64,000 bases of DNA from Bacillus sp. FSL H8-0547 (GCA_038002745.1 JBBODD010000001.1:682001-746000), one strand, 5' to 3'. Positions 1-8,830 are shown, counted from the stretch's first letter. The notes: generated by a model from the letters alone, not told the origin. A program made the numbers and translations.

Positions 1-168
1 CGCATCCCCTTGCTTATCAGCGTCGTAATCCTGCTTATCAGCTTTTTCCTGAACGTTCTTGGGCTGATGGAAATGTTCCCGCTGCTGATTTCTTCGCCGC
101 TTTTGTTTGTTTCCATTTTTGTAACTCTGTACTTTGTGAATCACCGGAATACGTTTAAAGGGTTTTAG
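1..168 (+). CDS. 3' end of a membrane protein gene (partial)
   Basis: Frame 1 is open from the window edge to a TAG at 166-168 and gives 55 residues that are almost entirely hydrophobic. They hold about two membrane segments with a short polar C-terminus ending in HRNTFKGF. A strong terminator follows at once, which supports a real gene end. The start and most of the protein lie outside the window, so the family cannot be named. It converges with pepF. Confidence 0.6.
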   Translation, partial: RIPLLISVVILLISFFLNVLGLMEMFPLLISSPLLFVSIFVTLYFVNHRNTFKGF

Positions 169-179
169 ATGAAAGCAGA

Positions 180-212
180 AAACCTGCAGCAATGATCGCT
201 GCAGGTTTTTCT
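180..212. terminator. Bidirectional Rho-independent terminator
   Basis: The inverted repeat AACCTGCAGC / GCTGCAGGTT has a 7-nt loop and is followed by a T-rich run. An A-rich run on the other side lets it serve both the upstream membrane protein gene and pepF, which converge here. Confidence 0.85.
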
Positions 213-213
213 T

Positions 214-2031
214 TTATTCAGACAGAAGCTGTTCCATTTCGTTCAGTTTCTCTTCAAACACCTTCAGCGCCTCTTCAATCGGCTCTTTTGAAGTCATGTC
301 TACGCCGGCTTTTTTGAGGACTTCAATCGGGTAGTCAGAGCTTCCTGATTTGAGGAACTCAATGTATCGTTTAACGGCAGGCTCCCCTTCTTCAAGGATC
401 TGTTTGCTGAGCGCCGTAGCTGCACTGAACCCTGTTGCATATTGATAGACATAGTAGTTGTAGTAGAAATGAGGAATTCTTGCCCACTCAAGCCCGATTT
501 CTTCATCTACAGTCAAATGTTCTCCGAAGTATTTTTTATTCAGATCATAGTACAGTTCAGTCAGAAGATCAGGAGTCAGCGGCTCTCCGTCCTGTGCTTT
601 TTTATGAATGGCATGCTCATATTCCGCAAACATCGTCTGGCGGAAGACCGTGCCTCTGAATCCTTCAAGGTAATGATTTAAAAGATACAGCTGTTTCTTC
701 TTATCATCGATTGTTTTCAGCAGGTAATCATTCAATAGTGCTTCGTTGCAGGTAGATGCCACCTCTGCCACAAAGATTGAATAGTGCCCGTACTGATAAG
801 GCTGTGAATTGCGTGTGTAGTAGCTGTGCACAGAGTGCCCGAATTCATGTGCAAGTGTAAAGAGATTATTTACGTTATCCTGCCAGTTCATAAGGATATA
901 AGGATTTGTTCCGTATGTGCCTGATGAATAGGCGCCGCTTCGTTTTCCTTTGTTTTCATGAACATCAACCCAGCGGTTTTCAAACCCTTCGTTTAATATA
1001 GCGATGTACTCATCTCCAAGAGGAGCAAGGCCTTTTAAAAGGTAATCCTTTGCTTCTGCGTACGGCACCTTCATCTTCACTTCTTTTACGAGCGGTGTGA
1101 ACAGATCATACATGTGCAGCTCTTCAAGTCCCAGCACTTTTTTACGGAGTTCGATGTACTTGTGCAGCAGGTGAAGGTTGTCATTCACCGTTTTCACAAG
1201 GTTTTCGTATACTTCTTCCGGAATGTTGTTGTTGCTGAGTGCCGCTTCGCGCGCAGAAGAATAGTTTCTTACTGTTGCGTAGAAATTATCTTTTTTAACG
1301 GCTCCGCTTAACGTGCTTGCGAATGTATTCTTGTATTTGTCATACGTGCCGTATACAGCTTTGAATGCATCTTCTCTTACCCTGCGGTCTTCGCTTTCAA
1401 GAAAGCGGATATAGCGGCCGTGGGTGACTTCCACTTCTTCGCCGTCTTCATCCTTGATGGACGGAAATTCAAGATCTGCGTTGTTCAGCATGCCGAATGT
1501 ATTGCCTGAAGAACTGAGAACATCCGATGCCTGAGCAAGCATGGCTTCCTGCTCGGCTGAAAGCACGTGCGGGCGCTGGCGGTTAATTTCATCCAGTGTA
1601 TGTCCGTACACCTTCAGTTCTTCTTTTTCCTGAAGGAATTCTTTGATCTTCGCTTCATCCATTTCAAGTATTTCCGGTATCATGTAGGATGACACGCTGC
1701 TTGCCTGCGTATAGAGGTTTGCGGCGCGGTCGTTCAGTCCCTGATAGTGGGAGTTCCCTGTATCCTGATCGTATCTCATGTGCGCGTATGTATAAAGCTT
1801 GCCAAGTCTCTCCATTACTGAATCCTGATACGTTAAGGCCTCAAGAAAGGCATCTGCAGAATCTCCAAGCTTTCCTTTAAACTCTTCCATTTTCGGCAGG
1901 GCTGCTTTTACTTCTTTAAATTCCGCTTCCCATGCCTCGTCGTCTTTAAAAATATCTTCAAGTCTCCACGTGTCTTCTACAGCAATTTCAGACCGTTTCG
2001 GCAGCGTTTTTGCAGCTGTTTGTTCTGTCAT
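214..2031 (-). CDS. pepF: Oligoendopeptidase F (M3 family metallopeptidase)
   Basis: Cytoplasmic zinc oligopeptidase of 605 aa, the usual length for M3B PepF, which degrades short peptides. The zinc motif HEFGH lies at residues 395-399 (H395, E396, H399), within the conserved context TLAHEFGHSVHSYY. The N-terminal PepF domain is acidic and helical. The ATG at 2031 is preceded by an AAGGGGG-type ribosome site. The gene sits downstream of coiA, as yjbG follows yjbF in B. subtilis, where PepF overproduction affects sporulation. Here a small ORF separates it from coiA. It ends just before a bidirectional terminator. Confidence 0.95.
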   Translation of the reverse strand: MTEQTAAKTLPKRSEIAVEDTWRLEDIFKDDEAWEAEFKEVKAALPKMEEFKGKLGDSADAFLEALTYQDSVMERLGKLYTYAHMRYDQDTGNSHYQGLNDRAANLYTQASSVSSYMIPEILEMDEAKIKEFLQEKEELKVYGHTLDEINRQRPHVLSAEQEAMLAQASDVLSSSGNTFGMLNNADLEFPSIKDEDGEEVEVTHGRYIRFLESEDRRVREDAFKAVYGTYDKYKNTFASTLSGAVKKDNFYATVRNYSSAREAALSNNNIPEEVYENLVKTVNDNLHLLHKYIELRKKVLGLEELHMYDLFTPLVKEVKMKVPYAEAKDYLLKGLAPLGDEYIAILNEGFENRWVDVHENKGKRSGAYSSGTYGTNPYILMNWQDNVNNLFTLAHEFGHSVHSYYTRNSQPYQYGHYSIFVAEVASTCNEALLNDYLLKTIDDKKKQLYLLNHYLEGFRGTVFRQTMFAEYEHAIHKKAQDGEPLTPDLLTELYYDLNKKYFGEHLTVDEEIGLEWARIPHFYYNYYVYQYATGFSAATALSKQILEEGEPAVKRYIEFLKSGSSDYPIEVLKKAGVDMTSKEPIEEALKVFEEKLNEMEQLLSE

Positions 2032-2112
2032 GGAAATATCCCCCTTTTAAACATGATTACTCCAATAATATTCTATATTTTCTATCAAATCAATTGAAGA
2101 GTCTTGCTATTT

Positions 2113-2265
2113 TCACTCAACATCAGACATTTCCCGACGGGGTCCGTCATTTTCTCCCCCGTGTTTCTGCATCGATTTTGCAAGGATGTAGGCAATGGCT
2201 CCCGTGCTTGCTGCTGTTACAGTAAAATCAAATAAAGTCGCTTTCTTTTTCTTCTTATAAAACAT
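2113..2265 (-). CDS. Small basic single-pass membrane protein, unknown function
   Basis: The frame encodes 50 aa from an ATG at 2265, with GGAGG seven bases upstream; an in-frame ATG at 2271 would sit on the ribosome site itself. The protein has a lysine cluster at the N-terminus (MFYKKKKK), one hydrophobic segment of about 18 residues, and a charged tail. It lies between coiA and pepF on the same strand. I do not recognise the family. A longer in-frame start at 2328 exists but lacks a better ribosome site. Confidence 0.55.
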   Translation of the reverse strand: MFYKKKKKATLFDFTVTAASTGAIAYILAKSMQKHGGENDGPRREMSDVE

Positions 2266-2328
2266 ACTCATTCCTCCATTTTTCGTTTTGTCCTTAGGTT
2301 GCTGCATCTCCCCCCTGTTCATACTCAT

Positions 2329-3504
2329 TTATCTTTTGTTTAAAAGCTCATTGTCTCTTTTTAAAAGCTCCTCCTGATTATGAGTCCAGTTCAGCTCTGC
2401 CGTTTTTCTGTATGAATAGGTGGTTTCCTTCGCGATCAATCCTGTTTGAGTCAGCGCCTCAAGGTAAGCCCGGACAGGTGCTCCGATGGATACGTGCTTC
2501 AAATGGCTGATATCACGTCTTCCAATCTGGCGGTCACGCTTTATTTCATTTCCTGCATCTTGCAGCTGAAAGACTGAACGCACAGATAAAGAGTCTATAA
2601 AAAGCAGGATCTTTGTCTGCCAAACGTAAACAGCTGTATGAAAAAGATATCCAGTCGCGACAGGAATGAAGGCTTCTGAAGGAAGACATGACAGCGGAAT
2701 TTGCTTTTTTTCATAGAGAGTTTGCTGAAGGGATTTCAGTTCTTCTGATAAGTGGATGTGCGGCTTAAGCCGGTGCATTTTGACGAGGTTCAGCCACTGT
2801 GTCCAATTTTTTGGCGATGGCGCTGCCTGCGGAGTTACATCGTGAAGGGAGATATGACGGATGGGTTTGACTGAGGGAATGGATGTGAACACTTGCTTGG
2901 AAAATGGGATGAGGTGTTCGATGAGAAGAAAAGCCTGAAGGGACGAACAATAAGACAGGAGATATGGTGGACCAAGAATATCAGGCCCCTGTTTTGCAAA
3001 AAGCCATTGAAACGGAGAGATGCGAAAGGTGCTGCTGCTTAATCTTACCGCGTTTTTTGCTCCAAGAATCCAGAGCGGTTCAATATTTGCCTGCTTATAC
3101 TGCGAAGTTCGTTTATAAAACTGGGCGGCAGGTATGGCTGAACACTGAAATTCGACGGCAATTTTTCTTTGCCCTGTGTCTGCATAAACGTCCGGCCTCT
3201 GCATAATCTCAGGAAAATAGCGTTCCATTTCTGTTTGGACCATGTTTTGACTTTTCAGCCACTCGTACAGCTGGATCTTACCGTTCAGGTGATAGTCTGA
3301 TTCAGGCTCGTGGTCGATGAGGCAGGATTTCAGTTTCTGATGGGCAAAATGAGGAATGTTAATGCTGCCCGCTTTCAGGTCAAGGGGATGTTCACACACG
3401 GGACAGTAATGCGTTTTTCCGCGCATACGATGCAGATCTGAATGACCGTTCCTTATCGATGTCAGATTGATCAGTCTGCCATCAGCATCTTTGGCTATCA
3501 GCAT
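2329..3504 (-). CDS. coiA: Competence protein CoiA
   Basis: The protein is 391 aa, as expected for CoiA (YjbF), a protein that promotes recombination of incoming DNA during transformation. The N-terminus carries the family zinc-binding pair CPVC near residue 34, followed by HFAHQKLKSC. The central region has the nuclease-like core (PDVYADTGQRKIAVEFQCS), consistent with the restriction-endonuclease-like fold attributed to CoiA. It lies upstream of pepF and downstream of cls on the same strand. In B. subtilis coiA belongs to the ComK regulon; I did not find a convincing ComK box here. The competence genes med, comZ, mecA and spx are also in the window. Confidence 0.9.
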   Translation of the reverse strand: MLIAKDADGRLINLTSIRNGHSDLHRMRGKTHYCPVCEHPLDLKAGSINIPHFAHQKLKSCLIDHEPESDYHLNGKIQLYEWLKSQNMVQTEMERYFPEIMQRPDVYADTGQRKIAVEFQCSAIPAAQFYKRTSQYKQANIEPLWILGAKNAVRLSSSTFRISPFQWLFAKQGPDILGPPYLLSYCSSLQAFLLIEHLIPFSKQVFTSIPSVKPIRHISLHDVTPQAAPSPKNWTQWLNLVKMHRLKPHIHLSEELKSLQQTLYEKKQIPLSCLPSEAFIPVATGYLFHTAVYVWQTKILLFIDSLSVRSVFQLQDAGNEIKRDRQIGRRDISHLKHVSIGAPVRAYLEALTQTGLIAKETTYSYRKTAELNWTHNQEELLKRDNELLNKR

Positions 3505-3570
3505 GTTTATCTATCAGCTCCTATTTAGAATTCTTTTCCATTATACAATATACAGGAGAAAGAAAGCACA

Positions 3571-3598
3571 AAAAAAGACACACCTCTTTAGGTATGCC
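3571..3598 (-). terminator. Probable terminator after cls
   Basis: On the minus strand an ACCT/AGGT-type stem with a 4-nt loop is followed by seven T residues just past the cls stop codon. The stem is short and imperfect. Confidence 0.5.
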
Positions 3599-5122
3599 CT
3601 ACAACAATGGCGAAAGCAGCCTTGACATGGATTCAAACAATTTCTGTTTGAACGGCCGTTTTTCAAATTCATCCATGATAATCTCATGAGAGTCCAAGAT
3701 ATCTTTTTCATAGTCATTGACCAGCTTCTGTGTGCTTCGTGTTCTGTACAGGAAAGCGTTGACTTCAAAGTTCAGATGAAAGCTTCTCATATCCATATTT
3801 GCCGTTCCGATTGAGGCAAGCTCATAATCGACGATGACAATTTTGCTGTGCATGAAGCCTTCCTTATATTCGTAGATCTTTACTCCTGCTTCAAGCAGTT
3901 CAAGGAAATACGACCTTGATGCGTAAAAGACAATTTTTTTATCGGGACGGCGCGGCACGAGGAGTCTGACATCCACACCGCTTAAGGCTGCTACCTTAAG
4001 CGCAGATAGAATATCCTCATCCGGAACAAAATAAGGTGATGCAATCCAGATGGAATCTTTGGCAGAGATAATCATGGAGAAGAACAGGTTTTTGATGACT
4101 TCCCATTTATTATCGGGCCCTCCTGCAATAATCTGTACTCCGCCTTCATGTTCTTCCAGTTGCACAGTCGGTGTCATGTACTCCTTTTTCACAAGGTTTT
4201 CTCCGGTCATATAGTACCAGTCCTGCAGAAAAATCATTTGAAGTGTGCGGACGGCTTCTCCGCGCACCATTAAGTGCGTATCCCTCCAGAAGCCGAAGTA
4301 CGCATCTTTCCCCAGGTATTCATCTCCGACATTCAGCCCGCCGACAAATCCTGCAGTTCCATCTATAACGACGATTTTTCTGTGATTGCGGAAGTTAACT
4401 TTATTATTTAAAAACGGCATTTTAACAGGCAAAAAAGAGACCACATCGATGCCTGCCGCGCGCATTTCTTTTATGTAGGATTTAGACAGCTTCCAGCTGC
4501 CGACTGAATCAAATAAGAAGCGGACTTCAACACCCTGCTTCGCTTTTTTGATCAGGAGATCTTTAAGCTTGCAGCCTACTTCATCGTGTCTGACAATATA
4601 GTATTCCAAGTGGACATGATGCTCGGCTTTTTCGATTTCGCTGAAGATATGGTCGAACGTTTCTTTCCCGTTCGTTAATGTTTTTGACCGCGTTGCAAAT
4701 GAAATCGGTGTATGGCCGAGCCTGTGGGCCAGATTAAAAAGCATTTGCTGGTGGTCTCCCATTAAGTCGATCTTATCTTCATAAGAGCGCTGATTCCCTT
4801 CAATTTCAAACATGATTTTTTCATCAACAAGCGCCTTTCTGTCAAACAGTTTCCGCTTCCTTACATTCCTTCCAAACACAAGGTAGAACAAAAAACCAAT
4901 CAGCGGAAAGCTTCCAAGGACAACGAGCCATGTAATCGTCTGCGATGGCTTGCGGTTTTCAAGAAAGATAACAAAGCCGATGAAGATAATCGAAAATGTA
5001 AACAAAACGGTCACAGCCGTCAGAAGCCATTCGCTTGAAATACTGCCTGTCACGTTTTGAAGAAGGTAGATGCCTATTCCTATTAATGCTGTAAATAAAA
5101 AAACACGGACTGTATTCTTCAT
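3599..5122 (-). CDS. cls: Cardiolipin synthase (phospholipase D superfamily)
   Basis: The 507-aa membrane enzyme condenses two phosphatidylglycerols into cardiolipin and glycerol. Hydrophobic segments lie near residues 5-22, 33-54 and 63-83, followed by two phospholipase D domains. HKD motif 1 is H247-K249-D254 (HRKIVVIDG) and motif 2 is H425-K427-D432 (HSKIVIVD). Length and layout match bacterial Cls. The ATG at 5122 has AGGGGAA upstream. The gene lies between mecA and coiA, where B. subtilis 168 has no cls, so this is a lineage-specific arrangement. Function by family is firm; which Cls paralogue it is cannot be told. Confidence 0.93.
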   Translation of the reverse strand: MKNTVRVFLFTALIGIGIYLLQNVTGSISSEWLLTAVTVLFTFSIIFIGFVIFLENRKPSQTITWLVVLGSFPLIGFLFYLVFGRNVRKRKLFDRKALVDEKIMFEIEGNQRSYEDKIDLMGDHQQMLFNLAHRLGHTPISFATRSKTLTNGKETFDHIFSEIEKAEHHVHLEYYIVRHDEVGCKLKDLLIKKAKQGVEVRFLFDSVGSWKLSKSYIKEMRAAGIDVVSFLPVKMPFLNNKVNFRNHRKIVVIDGTAGFVGGLNVGDEYLGKDAYFGFWRDTHLMVRGEAVRTLQMIFLQDWYYMTGENLVKKEYMTPTVQLEEHEGGVQIIAGGPDNKWEVIKNLFFSMIISAKDSIWIASPYFVPDEDILSALKVAALSGVDVRLLVPRRPDKKIVFYASRSYFLELLEAGVKIYEYKEGFMHSKIVIVDYELASIGTANMDMRSFHLNFEVNAFLYRTRSTQKLVNDYEKDILDSHEIIMDEFEKRPFKQKLFESMSRLLSPLL

Positions 5123-5164
5123 GTGATTCCCCTGACTCTATAAAGGTGATGGCCGCTATTGGCT

Positions 5165-5203
5165 AAAAAAAACCGACTTCAATCAGAATGAAATCGGCTT
5201 TTA
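5165..5203. terminator. Terminator after mecA
   Basis: On the minus strand GCCGATTTCA pairs with TGAAGTCGGT around a 7-nt loop and is followed by a run of T residues. It ends mecA before cls. Confidence 0.85.
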
Positions 5204-5208
5204 GATCT

Positions 5209-5880
5209 TCAGCTGAAATGCTGCTTAATAACACTCAATGCGTTTTCGGCAATAATTTGTTTGCCGTATTCGGCAACGCGGTGAACCGTCATGCGTGATT
5301 CTTGTCCATACTCGAGTATAACACTGAGCATATTTTCAATGTCTTCGTCTGAGTGCTCATCGTTGAATTCCACAAAGAGGTAATACCGGTTCTCCATGGA
5401 ATAAAGCGCGTTTGTAAACCCGCTGAGCTGTACTTTTGACAAGGAAATAAGGTGTTCAAAATCATTGAACTTCACAAGGAACTCAAGCTGCTGTTCCTCC
5501 TCATCCTGCGAGCTGTCTGATTTTTCATCAAGGTCATCGCTGAAATGATGATCGAGGATGGATTCAATATTTTCATCCATAGGCAGTTCTTTTACTTTAT
5601 CTTCAGACAGGGGAAGCTCGATTTTCTGGCCGTCTTTTGAAAGCTGGGCTCTTGTCACGATTACTTCTAGCCCTTTGTCGAGCGCCTGAACCTGAATCCA
5701 GAGCGGTCCTTCGACCATAAAATCTTCTTCGTCATGCACTTCGTCCATCATTTCCCAAAAAAGCTCTTCGCTTCTTTCGCGGTTGTACCAGATTTCATCT
5801 CTGTCAAAACCGCGCTCTTCTATATCAAGATATGAAATATAAAACTTTACGGTATATTCATTAATACGCTCTATCTCCAT
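5209..5880 (-). CDS. mecA: Adaptor protein MecA
   Basis: The 223-aa adaptor delivers substrates such as ComK to the ClpC-ClpP protease. The N-terminal substrate-binding half begins MEIERINEYTVKFYISYLD, the family signature. An acidic linker (SDSSQDEEEQQ) near residue 120 leads to the C-terminal ClpC-binding domain with the typical ...FEHLISLSKVQLSG... opening. Length matches B. subtilis MecA (218 aa). With med, comZ, coiA and spx this makes the window rich in competence control. The AGAAGGGAAGG upstream is a weak ribosome site. Confidence 0.96.
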   Translation of the reverse strand: MEIERINEYTVKFYISYLDIEERGFDRDEIWYNRERSEELFWEMMDEVHDEEDFMVEGPLWIQVQALDKGLEVIVTRAQLSKDGQKIELPLSEDKVKELPMDENIESILDHHFSDDLDEKSDSSQDEEEQQLEFLVKFNDFEHLISLSKVQLSGFTNALYSMENRYYLFVEFNDEHSDEDIENMLSVILEYGQESRMTVHRVAEYGKQIIAENALSVIKQHFS

Positions 5881-6202
5881 CTTTACAACCTTCCCTTCTT
5901 TATATGATGTTGAAGGGACAACTAAACCCCTAAATAAGTTGCACTTTTTTACACTTTACCCAAATCAGCACCTATTTAATCGTCAGCGCAGCGCTTCGCA
6001 GGCGTTTAAAACTTGTCTTGAAAATGAGACTTGCCTTTCAAGCTTCTTGTACTCCTATTTTATGATAAAACTGCTCTGAATGAAATAAAAAAACCTCAGG
6101 ATTTACAAAAACAGTTATTTGCCCAGAAGGATAAGCTCATAATTCATCTTTTCGTTCATATACTTGGTACGAGCAGTCTAATACACAGAAAGAGGTACTT
6201 GA
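5881..6202. other. Divergent intergenic region between mecA and yjbE
   Basis: This 322-bp region should hold both promoters. An inverted repeat (CTTGAAA / TTTCAAG) spans about 6016-6041. I saw no sequence resembling the manganese-sensing yybP-ykoY riboswitch that precedes some TerC-family genes. A 72-codon frame from 6031 overlaps yjbE out of frame, has no ribosome site, and is not called. Confidence 0.4.
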
Positions 6203-6877
6203 ATGGAACAGGAATTTCTCATGTCTTTAGTTATGATTATCGGCATTGATCTTCTGCTCGGCGGGGACAATGCGATTGTCATTGCAATGGCAAGCCGCAA
6301 CCTTCCGCCAAAGCAGAGGAAAAAAGCTGTGGTGCTCGGGACGGTTTTTGCCATTGTCGTCCGGATTCTGCTTACAACAGTCGCGGTCTATTTGTTTCAA
6401 ATTCCATTCGTACAGCTGATCGGCGGAATTCTTCTTCTCTATATCGCCTATCATCTTATTGTCGGGTCAGAAGAGAAGGAAGGAGAAATTAAAAGCCACC
6501 AGTCACTGAGAAAAGCCGTGCAGACGATTGTGGCGGCGGATATGCTGATGGGCATGGACAATGTCATTGCCGTTGCAGGTGCTGCGGGAGGGAAAACGGT
6601 GCTTGTCGTCATCGGGCTCTTAATCTCCATTCCTATTATGATCTGGGGGAGCAATTTGATTTTAAAGCTGTTGGACAAATATCCCGCTCTCGTCTACATC
6701 GGGGGAGGCATGCTTGCCTATACAGCCGGCAAAATGATTATCCATGAGCATAAGCTTGCACCAATCTTCCATACCCACCCGAGCATGGGTACGCTGCTTC
6801 CGTACTTGCTTATCCTCTTCCTGACAGCAGCGGGCTTTATCTATCAGCGCATGGAAAAAAAAGAAAACCTTCCTTAA
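6203..6877 (+). CDS. yjbE: TerC/YjbE family integral membrane protein
   Basis: The 224-aa polytopic protein has about seven hydrophobic segments and the two acidic signatures of the TerC/YjbE family: GIDLLLGGDNAIVIA near residue 12 and AADMLMGMDNVIAVAG near residue 112. Members are linked to metal (manganese) export or metalation of secreted enzymes. The ATG is preceded by GAGGT at a spacing of 6. It is convergent with spx through a shared terminator. The position next to spx and mecA matches B. subtilis yjbE. Substrate is not shown by the sequence. Confidence 0.9.
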   Translation: MEQEFLMSLVMIIGIDLLLGGDNAIVIAMASRNLPPKQRKKAVVLGTVFAIVVRILLTTVAVYLFQIPFVQLIGGILLLYIAYHLIVGSEEKEGEIKSHQSLRKAVQTIVAADMLMGMDNVIAVAGAAGGKTVLVVIGLLISIPIMIWGSNLILKLLDKYPALVYIGGGMLAYTAGKMIIHEHKLAPIFHTHPSMGTLLPYLLILFLTAAGFIYQRMEKKENLP

Positions 6878-6897
6878 ATGATAAGGAAGGTTTTCTG
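6862..6897. terminator. Bidirectional terminator between yjbE and spx
   Basis: The arms AGAAAACCTTCCTTA and TAAGGAAGGTTTTCT form a perfect 15-bp stem with a 5-nt loop. T/A runs on both sides serve the two convergent genes. Confidence 0.9.
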
Positions 6898-6901
6898 TCA
6901 G

Positions 6902-7297
6902 TTAATTAACTAAACGCTGTGCTTCGCGCAGCTGGTATGTGCGTACTTTTCTTGGAAGGAATCGTCTGATTTCATCTTCATTGTATCCGACCTGCAGACG
7001 CTTTTCATCAATAATGATCGGGCGTCTCAAAAGACCAGGATGCTCCTGAATCAGATCATACAGATCTTGAAGAGGCATCGTTTCAACGTTAACGTTCAAT
7101 TTCTGGAAAATCTTAGAACGCGTTGAAATGATTTCATCCGTTCCGTCCTCTGTCATGCGCAGAATTTCTTTAATTTCGTCTACCGACAAAGGCTCTGAGA
7201 AAATATTGCGCTCTGTATAAGGAATTTCATGTTCTTCCAACCATGCTTTAGCTTTACGACAAGAAGTACAGCTTGGTGATGTATATAACGTTACCAT
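6902..7297 (-). CDS. spx: Transcriptional regulator Spx
   Basis: The 131-aa ArsC-like regulator binds the RNA polymerase alpha C-terminal domain and controls the response to disulfide stress. The redox switch C10-T-S-C13 is intact, and the conserved [25 protein letters not shown] segment is present. Length equals B. subtilis Spx. The ribosome site AAAGGAGTG is strong. A TATAAT-like -10 (complement at 7399-7404) lies about 100 bp upstream, so a promoter in the 260-bp gap to yjbC is likely. In B. subtilis spx is also cotranscribed with yjbC. Spx is a ClpXP substrate. Confidence 0.97.
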   Translation of the reverse strand: MVTLYTSPSCTSCRKAKAWLEEHEIPYTERNIFSEPLSVDEIKEILRMTEDGTDEIISTRSKIFQKLNVNVETMPLQDLYDLIQEHPGLLRRPIIIDEKRLQVGYNEDEIRRFLPRKVRTYQLREAQRLVN

Positions 7298-7469
7298 AAA
7301 CCTTTCACTCCTTTATGTGTAAATGAGCATACTGCTATATAAGTAAGATGAATTGTATTTAGATTGAAATTACTTTAATTAAGTAATATCTATAAAGGAT
7401 TATACTATAGAAAAGTAAGTAAGTATACACTTTTTAAATACAAATGTTTGACAAAACAGTTACAATTCC

Positions 7470-7540
7470 GTAAAGTGGCGGGAAAACTCCCTTTACACTT
7501 GCCAATTCCTGCGTTCTGCAGGTTTTGTCATTCGCAAGTG
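7470..7540. repeat. Nested inverted repeats between yjbC and spx
   Basis: GTAAAG...GGG pairs with CCC...TTTAC (7470-7496), and CACTTGC (7496-7502) pairs with GCAAGTG (7534-7540) around a small CCTGC/GCAGG stem. They lie just after the yjbC stop codon in the direction of transcription, and could be an attenuating structure upstream of spx. There is no T-run after them. Confidence 0.35.
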
Positions 7541-7557
7541 GACAGCAGGATTCTCAA

Positions 7558-8136
7558 TTAATTCAGATTATCAAAAATGTCTTTTGAATCATCCCGGTCG
7601 TTTATCGACAGGACATCCTGAACATCCTGATATTTTTTCCCGTAGAATTCTTTGTCTTTGTAAGTATGAATAAGCAAATACGTCTTTTTCATCGCTTCAT
7701 AGATCTTCTCTTCGCTTGCATCATCAGGTGACCAGTACAGAATTTCCATTGGATTGACTTCATTCGTTGCGAGGGATTTTCTTCTGTATCCAATCGCTTT
7801 TGCATGCTGAAAGCCTTCTCTCTGGTAAAATTTCAGCCGCTTGCCTGTATCAAGTACATCTTCATCCACAGGTTCCACCTCTAAAAGTATTGGTTTTCCG
7901 AGTTCTTTCAGTTTCGCAATCAGCTTATGGCCCAGTCCCTGGCCTCTTGCTGACTTGGCAACAAATAAGTAATCAATGAAGATAAAATCATCAAGCTCGG
8001 CATACATGAGAACGTGATGTTCCCCTTCATCTTTATGATAAATATCACCCCGCTCTTTCAGAAGAGTTTCCATATGTTCTTTTGATTTCATTTCCTCAAC
8101 AGGAAAGTACTGATTAAGCTTCTCATACCAGTTCAT
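7558..8136 (-). CDS. yjbC: GNAT family acetyltransferase YjbC
   Basis: The 192-aa protein has an N-terminal GNAT fold with the acetyl-CoA-binding loop ARGQGLGHKLI near residues 63-73, the Q/RxxGxG/A motif. The C-terminal extension is specific to YjbC (YRRKSLATNEVNPMEILYWSP). Its substrate is unknown; B. subtilis yjbC is linked to salt and cell-wall stress and forms an operon with spx. The ATG is preceded by AAGGAGC. It is upstream of spx on the same strand, as in B. subtilis. Confidence 0.9.
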   Translation of the reverse strand: MNWYEKLNQYFPVEEMKSKEHMETLLKERGDIYHKDEGEHHVLMYAELDDFIFIDYLFVAKSARGQGLGHKLIAKLKELGKPILLEVEPVDEDVLDTGKRLKFYQREGFQHAKAIGYRRKSLATNEVNPMEILYWSPDDASEEKIYEAMKKTYLLIHTYKDKEFYGKKYQDVQDVLSINDRDDSKDIFDNLN

Positions 8137-8249
8137 TGACCCGCTCCTTGCTGTTCGTTAACGTTCGTTTCTCTCTAAATTAGATATACCCTCTTTCCTT
8201 AGTGTTAAACATGAGCTACTATAAAAATATAGTAAATAATGGGATGGTG

Positions 8250-8441
8250 ATGGATTTGGCTGAATATGCAATAGATTTTCTGATTGTGGCAGCACTCGTT
8301 ATCGGAATTACCGCCTTTATGGGAGTTATGGCAAATGGAATTGGAGAAACCATCTTTGCCGGAAAAAAGAAGAATGAAAACGTGGATCACACCCTGAAAA
8401 CACAGGCCGGCTGGAGAAAAGTCGGCGGACGGAAGAAATAG
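8250..8441 (+). CDS. Small single-pass membrane protein, unknown function
   Basis: The frame encodes 63 aa starting MDLAEYAIDFLIVAALVIG. One transmembrane segment of about 22 residues is followed by a lysine/arginine-rich cytoplasmic tail ending RKVGGRKK. The start is uncertain: a purine-rich GGGATGG precedes the ATG at 8250 very closely and also suits a TTG at 8256. Divergent from yjbC. I do not recognise the family; similar short proteins near yjbC occur in other bacilli from memory only. Confidence 0.5.
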   Translation: MDLAEYAIDFLIVAALVIGITAFMGVMANGIGETIFAGKKKNENVDHTLKTQAGWRKVGGRKK

Positions 8442-8543
8442 GTTAAAGGCAAAGTGAGGTTAAAAGCGGATTAGAACACTTACTTAGTTTAATGGACGAA
8501 ACAAAGTGCTGCTGTTAGAGGGGAACGGACAAGAGCCATCTCC

Positions 8544-8830
8544 AATAAAAGTGGCTGCACTAATGCGAATGGCGCCACAAACGAGGGCCTACCTACGGTA
8601 AAAGTGGCTGCTCTACCACGAATGACGCCACAAATGAGGACCTCCTCCGGTAAAAGTGGCAGCACTAACGAGAATGACGCCACAAAGAGGAACCACCTAC
8701 GGTAAAAGTGGCTGCACTGCAACGAATGACGCCACAATCGAGGAACCACCTTCGGTAAAAGTGGCAGCACTGCAACGAATGACGCCACAATCGAGGAACC
8801 GCCTGCGGTAAAAGCGGCTGCACTCGTAAT
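8544..8830. repeat. Tandem hairpin array C, 52-53-bp unit, five copies plus a partial
   Basis: Units start near 8544, 8597, 8649, 8701, 8754 and 8807 (truncated), a step of 52-53 bp. Each holds GTGGC, 18 nt, then GCCAC, with linker sequence AATCGAGGAACC in the best copies. Five complete units and one partial are present. Frames across it change register and are not coding. It fills most of the 505-bp gap between the small ORF and the convergent DUF4015 gene. Confidence 0.9.

Noticed and set aside
5881-6202. yybP-ykoY manganese riboswitch before yjbE
   Set aside because: No recognisable conserved core of that riboswitch is present in the gap.
6031-6249. 72-codon plus-strand frame overlapping yjbE
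   Set aside because: Out of frame with yjbE and no ribosome site; yjbE has GAGGT and the family motifs.
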